Notes: generated by a model from the sequence alone, not told the origin. A stretch of 64,000 nt of DNA from a virus (IMGVR_UViG_3300010885_044958:62001-126000); one strand, 5' to 3'; shown: positions 1-8,786, counted from the first letter of the stretch. Numbers and translations are program-made.

Positions 1-280
1 TAACTGGGATCTCTGGGTCTTCTAGGGCAAAATACAAAATTTTACAAGGATAATCATTCTCCATTATAAAATCTAACATATTATACATCCAATATCGCAT
101 TAATCTTGACTTGCCCGAACCTGTCATACCCAAGAGTCCTATGTATTCTCCAGGATTAAAGCCATCAAAATAATTTGAATATCTAGGAAATCCACTTAGG
201 GGTATTCCGTTAAACCCACCACTTTCTCGTATTGCCTTTTTCTTTAATAAATCTTCTAAGGTTTTATCATACCACCCCAA
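1..280 (-). CDS. DnaB-like/RecA-fold replicative helicase, N-terminal part (runs off window)
   Basis: The first 93 residues are visible. A Walker A loop GMTGSGKS lies at about residues 51-58, followed by a strand KILYFALEDPE typical of the RecA/DnaB ATPase core, so this is probably the replicative helicase. No ATG is available; the chosen start is TTG at 280, with a perfect AGGAGG six bases upstream, unusual in a genome whose other leaders are A-rich. An in-frame stop lies just upstream at 308-310. The gene continues beyond base 1. Helicase subfamily cannot be settled from this fragment. Confidence 0.7.
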   Translation of the reverse strand, partial: MGWYDKTLEDLLKKKAIRESGGFNGIPLSGFPRYSNYFDGFNPGEYIGLLGMTGSGKSRLMRYWMYNMLDFIMENDYPCKILYFALEDPEIPV

Positions 281-294
281 CTCACACCTCCTTT

Positions 295-384
295 TTAATC
301 TTTTTTGTTAAATATTTTTTCTATTTCTAAAACACACATGGCTATAAAAAGTGCCAAAGATGCAATTATTATAATTACTATCAT
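295..384 (-). CDS. 29-aa single-pass membrane peptide
   Basis: The ATG overlaps the TGA of the upstream 67-aa gene (ATGA), suggesting coupled translation. The product starts MIVIIIIASLALFIAMCV, one transmembrane helix, then a short charged tail. It resembles other tiny membrane peptides in this arm. Function unknown; it was read directly from the sequence and could be spurious. Confidence 0.45.
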   Translation of the reverse strand: MIVIIIIASLALFIAMCVLEIEKIFNKKD

Positions 385-584
385 GCTTTCATTCGTTTTA
401 ATATTTCTGTATCTGAATCATTGTAGATGTCTCTCAGATTATAATTTGCATTTTCTGAAAAATTTTTGTCTACAAATTCATTTATACCAAGATTTGTTAG
501 AGCTTGTCCAAATTGGATGTTTTTGTTATTATGTAAATAATGTGCAATTGTAGCAATTATTTTTGTAGCTTCTTCTGTTATCAT
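381..584 (-). CDS. Hypothetical protein, 67 aa
   Basis: A small, mostly helical, acidic protein that starts one base after the stop of the 231-aa gene and overlaps the membrane peptide downstream. Tight packing between replication-type genes supports it as real. No family recognised. Confidence 0.6.
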   Translation of the reverse strand: MITEEATKIIATIAHYLHNNKNIQFGQALTNLGINEFVDKNFSENANYNLRDIYNDSDTEILKRMKA

Positions 585-585
585 C

Positions 586-1281
586 TCAGGCAGTATTTAA
601 AAAGCTTAAATCATAAGTTGTTTCTTCATTATTTTTACTTGATTCTATCCTAGCACACCAATTAGCTAATTCATATATTACTTCTTTGCCTTCTGCTTTA
701 AAAATAAAATATTGGCAATGACGCATAAATTTAAGACTTTCATCTTTTTCAAGATTTTCCTTCACATATAATTTAGCTGCAGAAATTAAAATTTTCTGAT
801 TTTTATATTCTGGAAAAACTTTGAAGAATCGTTCTAATCTTATTAAAGCTACCTTTGAATTGGCTCTATGGCTCTTAGGGAACACATTTACAAATTCTTC
901 AGAAAACTGCTCCCACGATTTTTCTGTCTCTACTATTGGTACTACTAATTTTTCTAGACTAGGTTGCAAATCTTCTGCATGAATCTCGTCATCAAATGCA
1001 TTATATAAATCTTTGACAAATATTGCGCCCTGTTTAGAAATTTTATATAGATACTTTGAATCTCCATCTGGTTCCAAAAGATTTCTACGATACATTAAAC
1101 GATACAATATAAGCATCCTTTTGGCTCGGCTAGAATCGTCTGCATAATCCAGCAATTCTAACTTTTGCTCGGCTAATGCCAACATCACAAACATGACTGT
1201 ACCGCCAATATCCATATATATTTCATTCTTCCTCAGTAAGTCTATTATCTTCTGGTTATATTGAATATTTATAAACTTCAT
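586..1281 (-). CDS. Hypothetical protein with winged-helix-like segment (possible helicase-loading partner)
   Basis: 231 aa. Residues about 50-95 read like a winged helix (LILYRLMYRRNLLEP then YKISKQGAIFV). The C-terminal half is helical, rich in aromatic residues, and ends in ELANWCARIES, a style seen in phage replisome-organiser proteins. It lies between the polymerase and the helicase gene, which fits a loader or organiser, but that is inference from position and pattern. It overlaps the upstream 110-aa gene by four bases. Confidence 0.6.
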   Translation of the reverse strand: MKFINIQYNQKIIDLLRKNEIYMDIGGTVMFVMLALAEQKLELLDYADDSSRAKRMLILYRLMYRRNLLEPDGDSKYLYKISKQGAIFVKDLYNAFDDEIHAEDLQPSLEKLVVPIVETEKSWEQFSEEFVNVFPKSHRANSKVALIRLERFFKVFPEYKNQKILISAAKLYVKENLEKDESLKFMRHCQYFIFKAEGKEVIYELANWCARIESSKNNEETTYDLSFLNTA

Positions 1282-1610
1282 TCTTTATTTGGTTTAAATT
1301 CTTTAAAATATAATTTTTCTTCTTCTATCGACCTATCTTTAGAAAAATCAATACCTAATAAGATATAAGGAATCCAATAAAAGCTAATCTGATCTTTTTC
1401 TTGTGTTTCTACTTTTAGATAGTGATTGTCTTTATCTAGTGGCAAATCTTCTTTTGCAATTTCTACAAAATTTTCTCGGCAAGATTCTCCAACATGATAC
1501 CAATGATCATTTAATTGATGATAGGGCATCCATCTATCTTTTGTATTAAACAATAAAAGAATTATACCAGATTTGTATTTTTCTATAAAATAACTTTCTA
1601 TGTGTTGCAT
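1278..1610 (-). CDS. Hypothetical protein, 110 aa
   Basis: Unrecognised mixed alpha/beta cytosolic protein with many aromatic residues (WMPYHQLNDHWYHVG). It overlaps both neighbours by one to four bases, so it is translated as part of one leftward operon with the replication genes. Confidence 0.6.
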   Translation of the reverse strand: MQHIESYFIEKYKSGIILLLFNTKDRWMPYHQLNDHWYHVGESCRENFVEIAKEDLPLDKDNHYLKVETQEKDQISFYWIPYILLGIDFSKDRSIEEEKLYFKEFKPNKE

Positions 1611-1834
1611 TATTCTATAGATTGTTTTAGTTCTTCAATATATTCTTTACCTTTTTCATAAGTTACTTCGTTTAAATCTAAATCAAATGCGGCAGAAATG
1701 CATTTTGTTCCATAAATTTTCATAAGATAGCGCACATCTTCCAAGCTCAGGTCGAAATCTTCCAAACTAGTATTTTCTTCGTCTTCATAAAATATTTCCA
1801 CGTATTCCTGTATTACTTCTAGTGTATTTTGCAT
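1610..1834 (-). CDS. Hypothetical acidic protein, 74 aa
   Basis: Very acidic (EIFYEDEENTSLEDFDLS), helical, no signal or membrane segment. It shares one base with the next gene. Small acidic phage proteins are often modulators of host proteins, but nothing here shows a target. Confidence 0.6.
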   Translation of the reverse strand: MQNTLEVIQEYVEIFYEDEENTSLEDFDLSLEDVRYLMKIYGTKCISAAFDLDLNEVTYEKGKEYIEELKQSIE

Positions 1835-1842
1835 ATTCTATT

Positions 1843-2061
1843 TTATTTTAGATTGTTTTTAAATTCTTCAAATGCATCATAATCATATAATGCAGATTCA
1901 TGTTCTGGACCTTCACCTATTGCATAAATCATACTAGGATCATCTAATATCTGATCTATTTGATACTTACAATATTCTATCATTGCTTTATGTACTTCTT
2001 CTTTAGTCATTATTGAGTAGCCATTCCAAAATGCATCTACTGTTTTAAATTTTTCTGCCAT
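1843..2061 (-). CDS. Hypothetical acidic protein, 72 aa
   Basis: Small acidic protein with no recognised motif. It is separated from the polymerase gene by a 57-bp gap that holds a hairpin (GTAAAATT/AATTTTAC arms, about 2067-2092) ahead of its start, possibly an mRNA leader structure. Confidence 0.6.
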   Translation of the reverse strand: MAEKFKTVDAFWNGYSIMTKEEVHKAMIEYCKYQIDQILDDPSMIYAIGEGPEHESALYDYDAFEEFKNNLK

Positions 2062-2118
2062 AGTGTAAAATTACTAATTGTTAATCAATTTTACTTCTTT
2101 TAGTATATATATTTGTTT

Positions 2119-4062
2119 CTAGAATAAAGAAAGCTGCATTTGTGGTGCTTGCATTTCCTGAATAATTTTTCTAGTAGACGCAATATAGTGTGAATAATCT
2201 ATATCATACTCTGCCCAAGATTTTTCTTCGTAATTATTAAATAGTAATACTGGATTTCCTACATTAATATGTTCAAATGTTGCATTTGTCTTATATTTTT
2301 TTGCAGTACTTTTTTTCTTTTTTAATAAATATGCAGCAGGTCTTGAGAAATAGTACCTATTAAGATTTTGCACAATCTGATTGTCATAATATACTGAATA
2401 ATCTTTACTTATTTTCTTAGAACAAGTATAATGATATATTCCCAGATCAAATCTATCTGGATTAGAAATTGTTTCTTCTATTGGAATGCCTTTTGTAAAA
2501 AAATTATTTAGAGCCTGCGCAATTACATTTTCATTAACAGAATCACCAAGAGGTATTTCATCTTTACCTTCTTCATCTTTAAGCAACTTAAACAAACCTT
2601 TTCTTTTAGCTTTATCTTTTTCTGTCAGAGCAATATAATTATTTACATTTTTGTAGTAGATAAATTTATATTTCTCATGTTCAAATTCAAGATTAAATTG
2701 CTTTTCTATTTCCTTAAAAGATTCTTGATATTTATGTACTTCTTTCGTAGGTACAATTGCTTCAATTCCATCTGTATTTACTGAGACTACCTGCCAATTA
2801 TTTAAAATACATAGCTCAACAGCTTTAGTTAGCACTAACTGCCCTATAAGTCTTAAACGTAAGGCTCCTTCTGGATAATAGAGCCAACTATGCCCTTGAT
2901 CTAATAACCCGCTTACACCATTCAGAATTAGCTTAAAAAAGGTATCCTTGGTTTTCTGTCTAGCTTTCTTTGCTATAATTCTTTCATCTTTAATAGAAGT
3001 ATATCTTTGCAAAACTTCTGGAAATCTAATGCATCTGTAATTAATTATAAGATTTGGATATAGCGATGCGACATCCGAAGTCATTATCTTATATTCAGAA
3101 TTACTATCATACATCTCATTTTCATTAACAGAATGTAATCCACCTATTCCATAAGACAATCTTATACTAGTATTGTTTTCTATTACTGGCAATTCTTCAT
3201 AAAATTCATTTACTGAATTCATTATTCTTTCAAATAATTTCTGAAAAACTGGTAATTTAAAATTAGGATTGAAATCACTTAAAATATCTTTTACTAATAT
3301 TGTAGGTTTTTCAAATCTAGTATAACGCATTTCTCTAGCAAACAAATCTGGTGTTAATCCTTGAGATTCATCTTTATCACATTTTTCTTTACAATAATCT
3401 TGTAAAAGAGATTCAGAAGCTATTTTTATTGCATCGTAAGACATGCATTGAATACCCGTTTCTTTCCAAATATTCTTTCTTAAAGTGATTTCGTCTTTTC
3501 TTTTTTCTGCCAGCGCATCTAAAATTCCTAGATCATGTACATTATTATATTCTCTAACTTGTCTTATTTGATCTAAAGTAAGAACTGTAGATGGATTATA
3601 GGGCAACTCCATCACTACAGGATAATTCAATTGAATTCCAAGACCTTTTAAACTAATTTTTTTAGAGATGCGCAACATTTTTGCCCAGAATAAATATAAA
3701 TCTATTGAAATCCAATCTGTTTTAAAATAAACATAAGGTTTCAAACAATCCCTATTTAAATCTGTGTCGATTACTTTGTCAGAAAAACTTTTTATCTTTT
3801 GCAATAAATCATCTTTCTTTAGATTTTTTAGTTTTGTCCAATCTTTTAGAAAATATTTTATCACAACTTCATCGTAATGTATTCCATTAAACGAAATCAA
3901 AAACCCTTTAAATTTACTAAAGAAGTCATAAATCTTTTGTCTATCATCAAATTCTTCTGATATCTCTAAATTTACAACTTCTTTAGTTTTAAAGTCTTTA
4001 AACCCACATATAAAAAGATTTCCAAAAACTTCTAAATCAAATTCTTTTACTTCATTACTCAT
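2119..4062 (-). CDS. Family B DNA polymerase (PolB) with 3'-5' exonuclease
   Basis: 647 aa, compact for the family. The exonuclease domain shows Exo I (D9, E11), Exo II (SFNGIHYDE, about 58-66) and Exo III (YNNVHD, 172-177). The polymerase domain shows YGIGGLH (304-310, the YxGG-type link), motif A SDVASLYPNLI with D330, motif B KLILNGVSG (377-385) and motif C VNTDGIE with D431. Motif C has Asn where the family usually has its first Asp (DTD), so the active site deserves checking. It copies the phage genome and is co-transcribed with the upstream GIY-YIG gene, with a four-base overlap. Confidence 0.93.
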   Translation of the reverse strand: MSNEVKEFDLEVFGNLFICGFKDFKTKEVVNLEISEEFDDRQKIYDFFSKFKGFLISFNGIHYDEVVIKYFLKDWTKLKNLKKDDLLQKIKSFSDKVIDTDLNRDCLKPYVYFKTDWISIDLYLFWAKMLRISKKISLKGLGIQLNYPVVMELPYNPSTVLTLDQIRQVREYNNVHDLGILDALAEKRKDEITLRKNIWKETGIQCMSYDAIKIASESLLQDYCKEKCDKDESQGLTPDLFAREMRYTRFEKPTILVKDILSDFNPNFKLPVFQKLFERIMNSVNEFYEELPVIENNTSIRLSYGIGGLHSVNENEMYDSNSEYKIMTSDVASLYPNLIINYRCIRFPEVLQRYTSIKDERIIAKKARQKTKDTFFKLILNGVSGLLDQGHSWLYYPEGALRLRLIGQLVLTKAVELCILNNWQVVSVNTDGIEAIVPTKEVHKYQESFKEIEKQFNLEFEHEKYKFIYYKNVNNYIALTEKDKAKRKGLFKLLKDEEGKDEIPLGDSVNENVIAQALNNFFTKGIPIEETISNPDRFDLGIYHYTCSKKISKDYSVYYDNQIVQNLNRYYFSRPAAYLLKKKKSTAKKYKTNATFEHINVGNPVLLFNNYEEKSWAEYDIDYSHYIASTRKIIQEMQAPQMQLSLF

Positions 4063-4850
4063 ATATATTTTATATTATATTTATTACTTCTTCCTCGCAA
4101 AACATCGTATAAAGCATGTTTATTAATTTTTAATATTTCTGAAGCTTCAATAACAGAATTATATATATCTACATCATTAAAAATTACTTTTTTTCCTTTA
4201 TTTTCTCGATTTGCTTTTTTCATATTTTCTTTTACTTCATCAGTTATGATTCTATTACTCATTCTTTTTGAAGCATCTTGTTTTTGTTTAATTCCTTTTT
4301 CTGATTTAAAAAAATCTTTTCTACTATCAGACATTTTCTGTTTAGTTTTCTCTGAGTGTTTTCTACCTAATTGTTTTTTTACGCGCAAAGCAATACTTTC
4401 TTCAGATCTTTTTAGCCCCGTTTGTATTTTAGACATAAACTCACGTAACTCTGAATTTTTTTCATATCGTTCTAGTGCTTTTTTTCTAATTTTTTGTCTA
4501 GTTTCTTCTGAACAAATTCTCCCCAATGTATTTCCTGCTATTTTTGCAATATTATATTCAGGCTTTAATAGATCAATATAATATTGCTCTCTTTTTATAC
4601 AATTTTCAGGTACGCATATTTCTAAAATTTCAAATATAAAATTTTCTATTCCGTATTTATTAAAAGCTCTTTGCAATTTAATATTACAATGTTTTTTATT
4701 TTCAAGATCTTTTTTATGATGCATTAATCGCATATAAATAAAATCTTTCGCTGCGCACGACCCAACATATTTTTTATTGTTTACTATATTTATAATACAA
4801 TAAACACCATTAAATTGCAATTCTTTTCTTTTAATTTCTAAAAGTTTCAT
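4059..4850 (-). CDS. GIY-YIG homing endonuclease with NUMOD repeats
   Basis: 263 aa. The N-terminal nuclease shows GVYCI (about 15-19) and KYVGS (27-31), the GIY and YIG elements. The middle carries NUMOD3-like repeats (SEETRQKIRKKA, GRKHSEKTKQKMS), and the C-terminus ends in a NUMOD1-like helix-turn-helix (IYNSVIEASEILKINKHAL). It is a free-standing mobile endonuclease that presumably cuts intron- or ORF-less relatives of this locus. It overlaps the polymerase start by four bases and has its own TTTCGTATATTTTATTG promoter motif, 18 bp upstream of its start. Confidence 0.9.
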   Translation of the reverse strand: MKLLEIKRKELQFNGVYCIINIVNNKKYVGSCAAKDFIYMRLMHHKKDLENKKHCNIKLQRAFNKYGIENFIFEILEICVPENCIKREQYYIDLLKPEYNIAKIAGNTLGRICSEETRQKIRKKALERYEKNSELREFMSKIQTGLKRSEESIALRVKKQLGRKHSEKTKQKMSDSRKDFFKSEKGIKQKQDASKRMSNRIITDEVKENMKKANRENKGKKVIFNDVDIYNSVIEASEILKINKHALYDVLRGRSNKYNIKYI

Positions 4851-4867
4851 ATACTTTATTGTTTGTT

Positions 4868-4886
4868 ACAATAAAATATACGAAAC
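4868..4886 (-). promoter_or_regulatory. Phage TATATTTTATT-type promoter for GIY-YIG gene
   Basis: Minus-strand TTTCGTATATTTTATTGTA matches the motif found before late genes (for example 61462 and 47719). It lies just ahead of the endonuclease start at 4850. Confidence 0.55.
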
Positions 4887-4978
4887 TCTTCTCAATTTTC
4901 CAAATACAAATAAATTAGAATAGACAATATATCGAATTCCTTCACCTCATTTGTCATTCTACACTAATTTTATTTAAG

Positions 4979-5152
4979 TTATTTATAAATTCCACAAGTA
5001 TGAAATCTTGCTTTTTGTCCTTTAACTGGATAACAAACCAAACAAGCTTTTTCTCTAGCATATCTAAGCACCTTCTCGGCTTTTTCAAGTGCCTTTTCTG
5101 CATTTTTTACCATTTCTCCAGCATTTTGTAAATCTTCTTGTGCTCTAGTCAT
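4979..5152 (-). CDS. Small coiled-coil protein with Cys/His cluster, 57 aa
   Basis: Read directly: residues 1-36 form a charged amphipathic helix (MTRAQEDLQNAGEMVKNAEK), followed by CLVC and then HTC, a possible zinc-binding knot. It is preceded by the GCGTTTTAAAAAAT leader element common to this arm. Function unknown. Confidence 0.55.
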   Translation of the reverse strand: MTRAQEDLQNAGEMVKNAEKALEKAEKVLRYAREKACLVCYPVKGQKARFHTCGIYK

Positions 5153-5162
5153 TTTTTATTTT

Positions 5163-5261
5163 TTAAAACGCACCTGTTTCTCTAACATTATCATCTGGTG
5201 GATTACCCCAAACAGCCAATATTATTAAAATTATTAATGTTACTGTTATAATTGTTTGCAT
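5163..5261 (-). CDS. 32-aa single-pass membrane peptide
   Basis: Starts MQTIITVTLIILIILAVW, one hydrophobic helix, then a short polar tail ending ETGAF. It lies 15 bp after the 64-aa gene and its 3' end doubles as the GCGTTTT leader element of the next gene. Too short for homology judgement. Confidence 0.45.
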   Translation of the reverse strand: MQTIITVTLIILIILAVWGNPPDDNVRETGAF

Positions 5262-5276
5262 TTTTTCTAAAAAATT

Positions 5277-5471
5277 TTATTGTTCTATTCCTTTTAGATC
5301 ATACCACTGTAATATAGCCGCATACAAATCATGGCGAAAATTCGTATCTCTTTTTATAGATACTTTATCAGACATTGTTTCAGCAGTATGTATTGTAATA
5401 TGATTCTTTGTTATGTGTATTGAACAGTTTTTATCTTCTGTTATTTCTGAAATTGCATTTATTAAATTCAT
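5277..5471 (-). CDS. Hypothetical protein, 64 aa
   Basis: Small mixed protein (ITEDKNCSIHITKNHITIHT) without recognised motif, two bases downstream of the RNA ligase gene and therefore probably in its operon. Confidence 0.6.
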   Translation of the reverse strand: MNLINAISEITEDKNCSIHITKNHITIHTAETMSDKVSIKRDTNFRHDLYAAILQWYDLKGIEQ

Positions 5472-5473
5472 CG

Positions 5474-6568
5474 CTATTCTTGATTTTTAAGTAAGAAATT
5501 ATTTGACACAACTTTAAACGAAACATCCCCATCTAAACTTCTTAAAACAATTCCTTCTCTTTCTGTATCTTTGTTCAATAAGGATTTGCCTTCTGCTAAT
5601 TTTAAAAGTTCTGCAAGTGTTGTTATCATAACTGCCGGTAACATTGGGCAAGTTGGTATATGATATTCATTACAAACAGTACGAAATGCGTCTGGATTTA
5701 ATCGTTTTCCTTCTACAAAAATATTAAACAATCTAATTTGATTTTCTACTTTATAGGGATTGCCTTGTGGTTTTCCTATATATTCGCCTTGCACTATTAT
5801 TTTTTTTGTTTGAAAATGCAAAACTAGTAAATCAATATACTGTTTAAAATCTGTTTCTTCAAAGACTTTATACCATTCATTTTGCTTATTAAATAATTCA
5901 AAGTTTCTAGAACAAATTCTGTATATCTTTTTCTTTCCAAACACTAGTCTATTTACTTCATCATAAATAATTGTTATTGAACTGCCATCTAATTTTTCTG
6001 AAGCACAAAATATTTTGCCTTGAAATTTTTCAAAAATCCACGGCATATTTTGAATTCGTTCTTCATCTGTTCTAGATACTAATTCATTTGGAAACGGCCT
6101 TCTATTTACTTGTGTTAAACTAGGAAATACTTTAACTAAGACTTTTTGTTTAAATAACCATAGCCATTTCTTATACCATTTTTTAGGCATTTTTGGCATA
6201 TTATCTGGTAATTCAACTGTTTTAGAATATTTTTGTATTCCTAATAAATCACTAATATCTACACCTTCTTTTATTAAAAACGGCTGATCAGTTATTTTAC
6301 AACAATCTTTAATAGATAAAATTAATCCTTGCGATATTTGTTGACGCAATTTAATAGTTCTTACTCTAAATTTGCGTTCTCGTAAAAATTCAAAATATGG
6401 AATTTCTGGACAAATCGTGTCTATTTGTATGTAACAACATGCGTCACCTACTTTAAATTCTCCTTTTTTTGCTACAATTTGCCAACCCAAGACACCTATT
6501 TTTTCTATTTTATCCGCACCTTCAATAGGTTCTACTGAAATTACTTTTTGTATACTTGCTAAATTCAT
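5474..6568 (-). CDS. RNA ligase, DRB0094 (Rnl5) type
   Basis: 364 aa, an ATP-dependent nucleotidyltransferase that seals RNA ends. The N-terminal OB-like domain (VEPIEGADKIEKI, GWQIVAKKGEFKVGD) is characteristic of the Deinococcus DRB0094 family rather than T4 Rnl1. Motif I is SEKLDGSS with catalytic Lys192, motif III lies at GEYIGKPQG (261-269), motif IV EREGIVLRS (336-344) and motif V FKVVSN (351-356). All catalytic motifs are intact. It overlaps the 90-aa gene by four bases and sits beside an AAA ATPase. Probable role: repair of tRNA or other RNA nicked by host defences, or processing of the phage's own structured RNAs. Confidence 0.88.
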   Translation of the reverse strand: MNLASIQKVISVEPIEGADKIEKIGVLGWQIVAKKGEFKVGDACCYIQIDTICPEIPYFEFLRERKFRVRTIKLRQQISQGLILSIKDCCKITDQPFLIKEGVDISDLLGIQKYSKTVELPDNMPKMPKKWYKKWLWLFKQKVLVKVFPSLTQVNRRPFPNELVSRTDEERIQNMPWIFEKFQGKIFCASEKLDGSSITIIYDEVNRLVFGKKKIYRICSRNFELFNKQNEWYKVFEETDFKQYIDLLVLHFQTKKIIVQGEYIGKPQGNPYKVENQIRLFNIFVEGKRLNPDAFRTVCNEYHIPTCPMLPAVMITTLAELLKLAEGKSLLNKDTEREGIVLRSLDGDVSFKVVSNNFLLKNQE

Positions 6569-6837
6569 ATATCTGCAATTTGTGCCTCTTCTGGCTTTTT
6601 TACATATTTATCTATTGAATCAAAACTAACCCAGATAGATTGATCAGCCGATATTGTAAAAACTAATGTTTCATATTCCACAACAGGCGAGATACTTATT
6701 GGTACTGGATCACCTCGTTTTAATATTTCTGATGTACTCTTGTCTAAGACTTTTAGATGATGTAATTGATTTTCTTCATCTAATTCAATTCTTATATCTA
6801 TATTTTGCCCTTTCATAAATTTTTTAAACTGCTGCAA
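6565..6837 (-). CDS. Hypothetical protein, 90 aa
   Basis: All-beta-looking small protein (IDIRIELDEENQLHHLKVLD) with no recognised family. It overlaps both the ATPase gene (14 bp) and the RNA ligase gene (4 bp), so the three are translated as a unit and may act together. Confidence 0.6.
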   Translation of the reverse strand: MQQFKKFMKGQNIDIRIELDEENQLHHLKVLDKSTSEILKRGDPVPISISPVVEYETLVFTISADQSIWVSFDSIDKYVKKPEEAQIADI

Positions 6838-7873
6838 ATCCTATTTTTGCACGCTTTTTTTGTATTTGTACTGCTTCTTCTTCATAATTATAAATATCAG
6901 CAATACTCATTGGTTCAGTAATATTTATTTCTTTTTTTAATTGATCTGCTAATTGTTTTGCACGATCAATTTCTAATTTTTTAAATTCGTAAGCTTTAAT
7001 TAGTCTTCCTTTTCTAGTTAACGCACTATCAATTTTATTAAAATCAGTATTGAACGAGCATATGATCTGTAAATTAATCGCCTGCCCTATTAGGCCGTCA
7101 CTTAAATTTAGCAATGCAGAAACGGCAGAATGACTGCAATCTTCTCTAGACATTAACAATCTTTCTGCATCCTCTATTACTAAAACCGTATTTGGATTAT
7201 CTAAAAGAAGTGTTGTAAATTCTGGGGAATCTAACCCGCCTAAAAATACGGAACTAACAACTAAAAACCTTTTATCAACTGCACCTGCCAAATGTCTTAT
7301 ATAGGAAGTTTTCCCACCTCCTGGCGCACCATAAAACAAATAAACCCCAATTCTATCTGTATTTAGATTTTCTTTAATTTGTTTATCTATTTCATCAAAT
7401 TCTTTATTGTAATTAAGATAGTCTAATTTATTTTCTTTAATTACAATAGATTTTGTTTCTAACCCACTTCTTCCTGAAATTATTAAAGATATTTTAGTTT
7501 CTTTTTCTGATTTAACTAAAAAAGATTCAATAAAATTCTCATACTGTGTTATATTTGTATCATTTTGATAATATAAAACTATCGGGGTTCCGAATTCAAC
7601 TAAAATTTCATTTTTTAAATGAAAAAGATATGTATGTTTTTTATATCTTAATTTGTCTTTTTGTGAAGTTTCAGTATGTGATCTAGAATATGTTTCTACT
7701 ATTTCTTTAGCAAATTTTTCTTTGAACATTAGTTGGCATTTCCCATGATCAATTGCATATATTTTATGATTACTTGGAATAATTCCAAATTTATTCATAT
7801 ACACTCTATTTGCTATAAGATAATTAAATGATTCCGTATCTAAAGCTATTCCATCTAATTTATTAATTTTCAT
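6824..7873 (-). CDS. AAA+ ATPase, BCS1/CDC48-like
   Basis: 349 aa. Residues 1-165 form a unique N-terminal domain, and the AAA module follows: Walker A GAPGGGKT (182-189), Walker B VLVIEDAE (230-237), sensor 1 CSFNTD (272-277) and arginine-finger region ALTRKGR (284-290). Such ATPases remodel protein or nucleic-acid complexes. It is co-translated with the 90-aa protein and RNA ligase, suggesting a shared RNA or protein target. Two in-frame leaders precede the start, including the GTGCATTTTTTCTAAAAAA element. Confidence 0.85.
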   Translation of the reverse strand: MKINKLDGIALDTESFNYLIANRVYMNKFGIIPSNHKIYAIDHGKCQLMFKEKFAKEIVETYSRSHTETSQKDKLRYKKHTYLFHLKNEILVEFGTPIVLYYQNDTNITQYENFIESFLVKSEKETKISLIISGRSGLETKSIVIKENKLDYLNYNKEFDEIDKQIKENLNTDRIGVYLFYGAPGGGKTSYIRHLAGAVDKRFLVVSSVFLGGLDSPEFTTLLLDNPNTVLVIEDAERLLMSREDCSHSAVSALLNLSDGLIGQAINLQIICSFNTDFNKIDSALTRKGRLIKAYEFKKLEIDRAKQLADQLKKEINITEPMSIADIYNYEEEAVQIQKKRAKIGFAAV

Positions 7874-7977
7874 TTGAATTTTTTAAAAATTTTTTAGAAA
7901 AAATGCACCTGCAAATCTTATTAAAAGACCCACAGATGCATTTAAATATTAATTATTCTTTATTGCTTGTTTAACTA

Positions 7978-8286
7978 TTAAAGTTTTATTGTTTTTAGAT
8001 ACATTTCCCAAAACTGTCTGCGCAATTCTTTGTTGAAGCCTGCAATAGCTCTGGTGAATGAAACTTTGCGCGCAATTTTTTTGTCGAACCTGTCGAGGTG
8101 GTGTTTGCGGATTTTAATGCTCACAATCTCTTTATAAGGATTTTCTGTATCTCCTGTTATTTTTGCTATATTGCATGTTGTTTCACAAACAGGTTGTTCC
8201 GAAACTGCCTTAGTCATTTTATTTGTATTAACTGGAGTGCAACCAGAATATTTCCAGTTCACTTTATATATATTTGCGACTTTCAT
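7978..8286 (-). CDS. Hypothetical basic protein, 102 aa
   Basis: A basic protein with several Cys (CTPVN, CETTC) and a Lys/Arg-rich C-terminal half (KIRKHHLDRFDKKIARK). Could bind nucleic acid; no family recognised. Longer than its immediate neighbours and without frame disruption. Confidence 0.55.
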   Translation of the reverse strand: MKVANIYKVNWKYSGCTPVNTNKMTKAVSEQPVCETTCNIAKITGDTENPYKEIVSIKIRKHHLDRFDKKIARKVSFTRAIAGFNKELRRQFWEMYLKTIKL

Positions 8287-8317
8287 ATACTATTTAGTTT
8301 TTCTCTTATTTGTTAAT

Positions 8318-8605
8318 TTATAATTTCATTAAACACCAAAATTTTATAGATTCAATGATTTCAGGCCATTTATCTAATTCAATCTTAGTTATGGATTCTA
8401 ATGCGTTTTCTTTTTTAAATTCTTCATGTATTTCATATTTAGTCATACCTGTGTGAGCTGCAAACTCTTCAATTACCATAAAATACTGCTTTCTCCATTC
8501 AACTAATGTTTTGCATTTTTCTGGAAAAATTTGCATTAAATAAAAACCATCTTGGCTTGCAATTTCATCTACTATTTTTCCAGACTTGACTTGTATCCGA
8601 AACAT
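8318..8605 (-). CDS. Hypothetical protein, 95 aa
   Basis: Cytosolic mixed protein (RIQVKSGKIVDEIASQDGFY at the N-terminus, then Trp-rich C-terminus). No domain recognised. It directly follows a 31-aa membrane peptide with two bases between them. Confidence 0.6.
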   Translation of the reverse strand: MFRIQVKSGKIVDEIASQDGFYLMQIFPEKCKTLVEWRKQYFMVIEEFAAHTGMTKYEIHEEFKKENALESITKIELDKWPEIIESIKFWCLMKL

Positions 8606-8607
8606 AT

Positions 8608-8703
8608 CTATTTCTTATTTATATTTATTACAAAAAGACCTAATAGACTAATTAATGTAACTATTAGGATTGTACTATAAATCATTGCTTCTATGACTTC
8701 CAT
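8608..8703 (-). CDS. 31-aa single-pass membrane peptide
   Basis: MEVIEAMIYSTILIVTLISL then a hydrophobic continuation and a Lys-rich end. One membrane helix, cytoplasmic basic tail likely. Compact spacing to both neighbours supports translation. Confidence 0.45.
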   Translation of the reverse strand: MEVIEAMIYSTILIVTLISLLGLFVININKK

Positions 8704-8714
8704 ATATTTGCGTT

Positions 8715-8783
8715 TTAATTTTCATTTTTATGCGCATCCACTATTAGATATACTATTATTGCTATTACTACTAACCAGATCAT
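8715..8783 (-). CDS. 22-aa membrane peptide
   Basis: MIWLVVIAIIVYLIVDAHKN, a single hydrophobic helix, starting four bases after the stop of the 55-aa gene. Very short; could be spurious but matches a run of tiny membrane peptides here. Confidence 0.35.
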   Translation of the reverse strand: MIWLVVIAIIVYLIVDAHKNEN

Positions 8784-8786
8784 ATT

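Noticed and set aside
305-553. 82-aa plus-strand frame opposite the 67-aa gene
   Set aside because: It runs against a tightly packed leftward operon and lacks any start signal.
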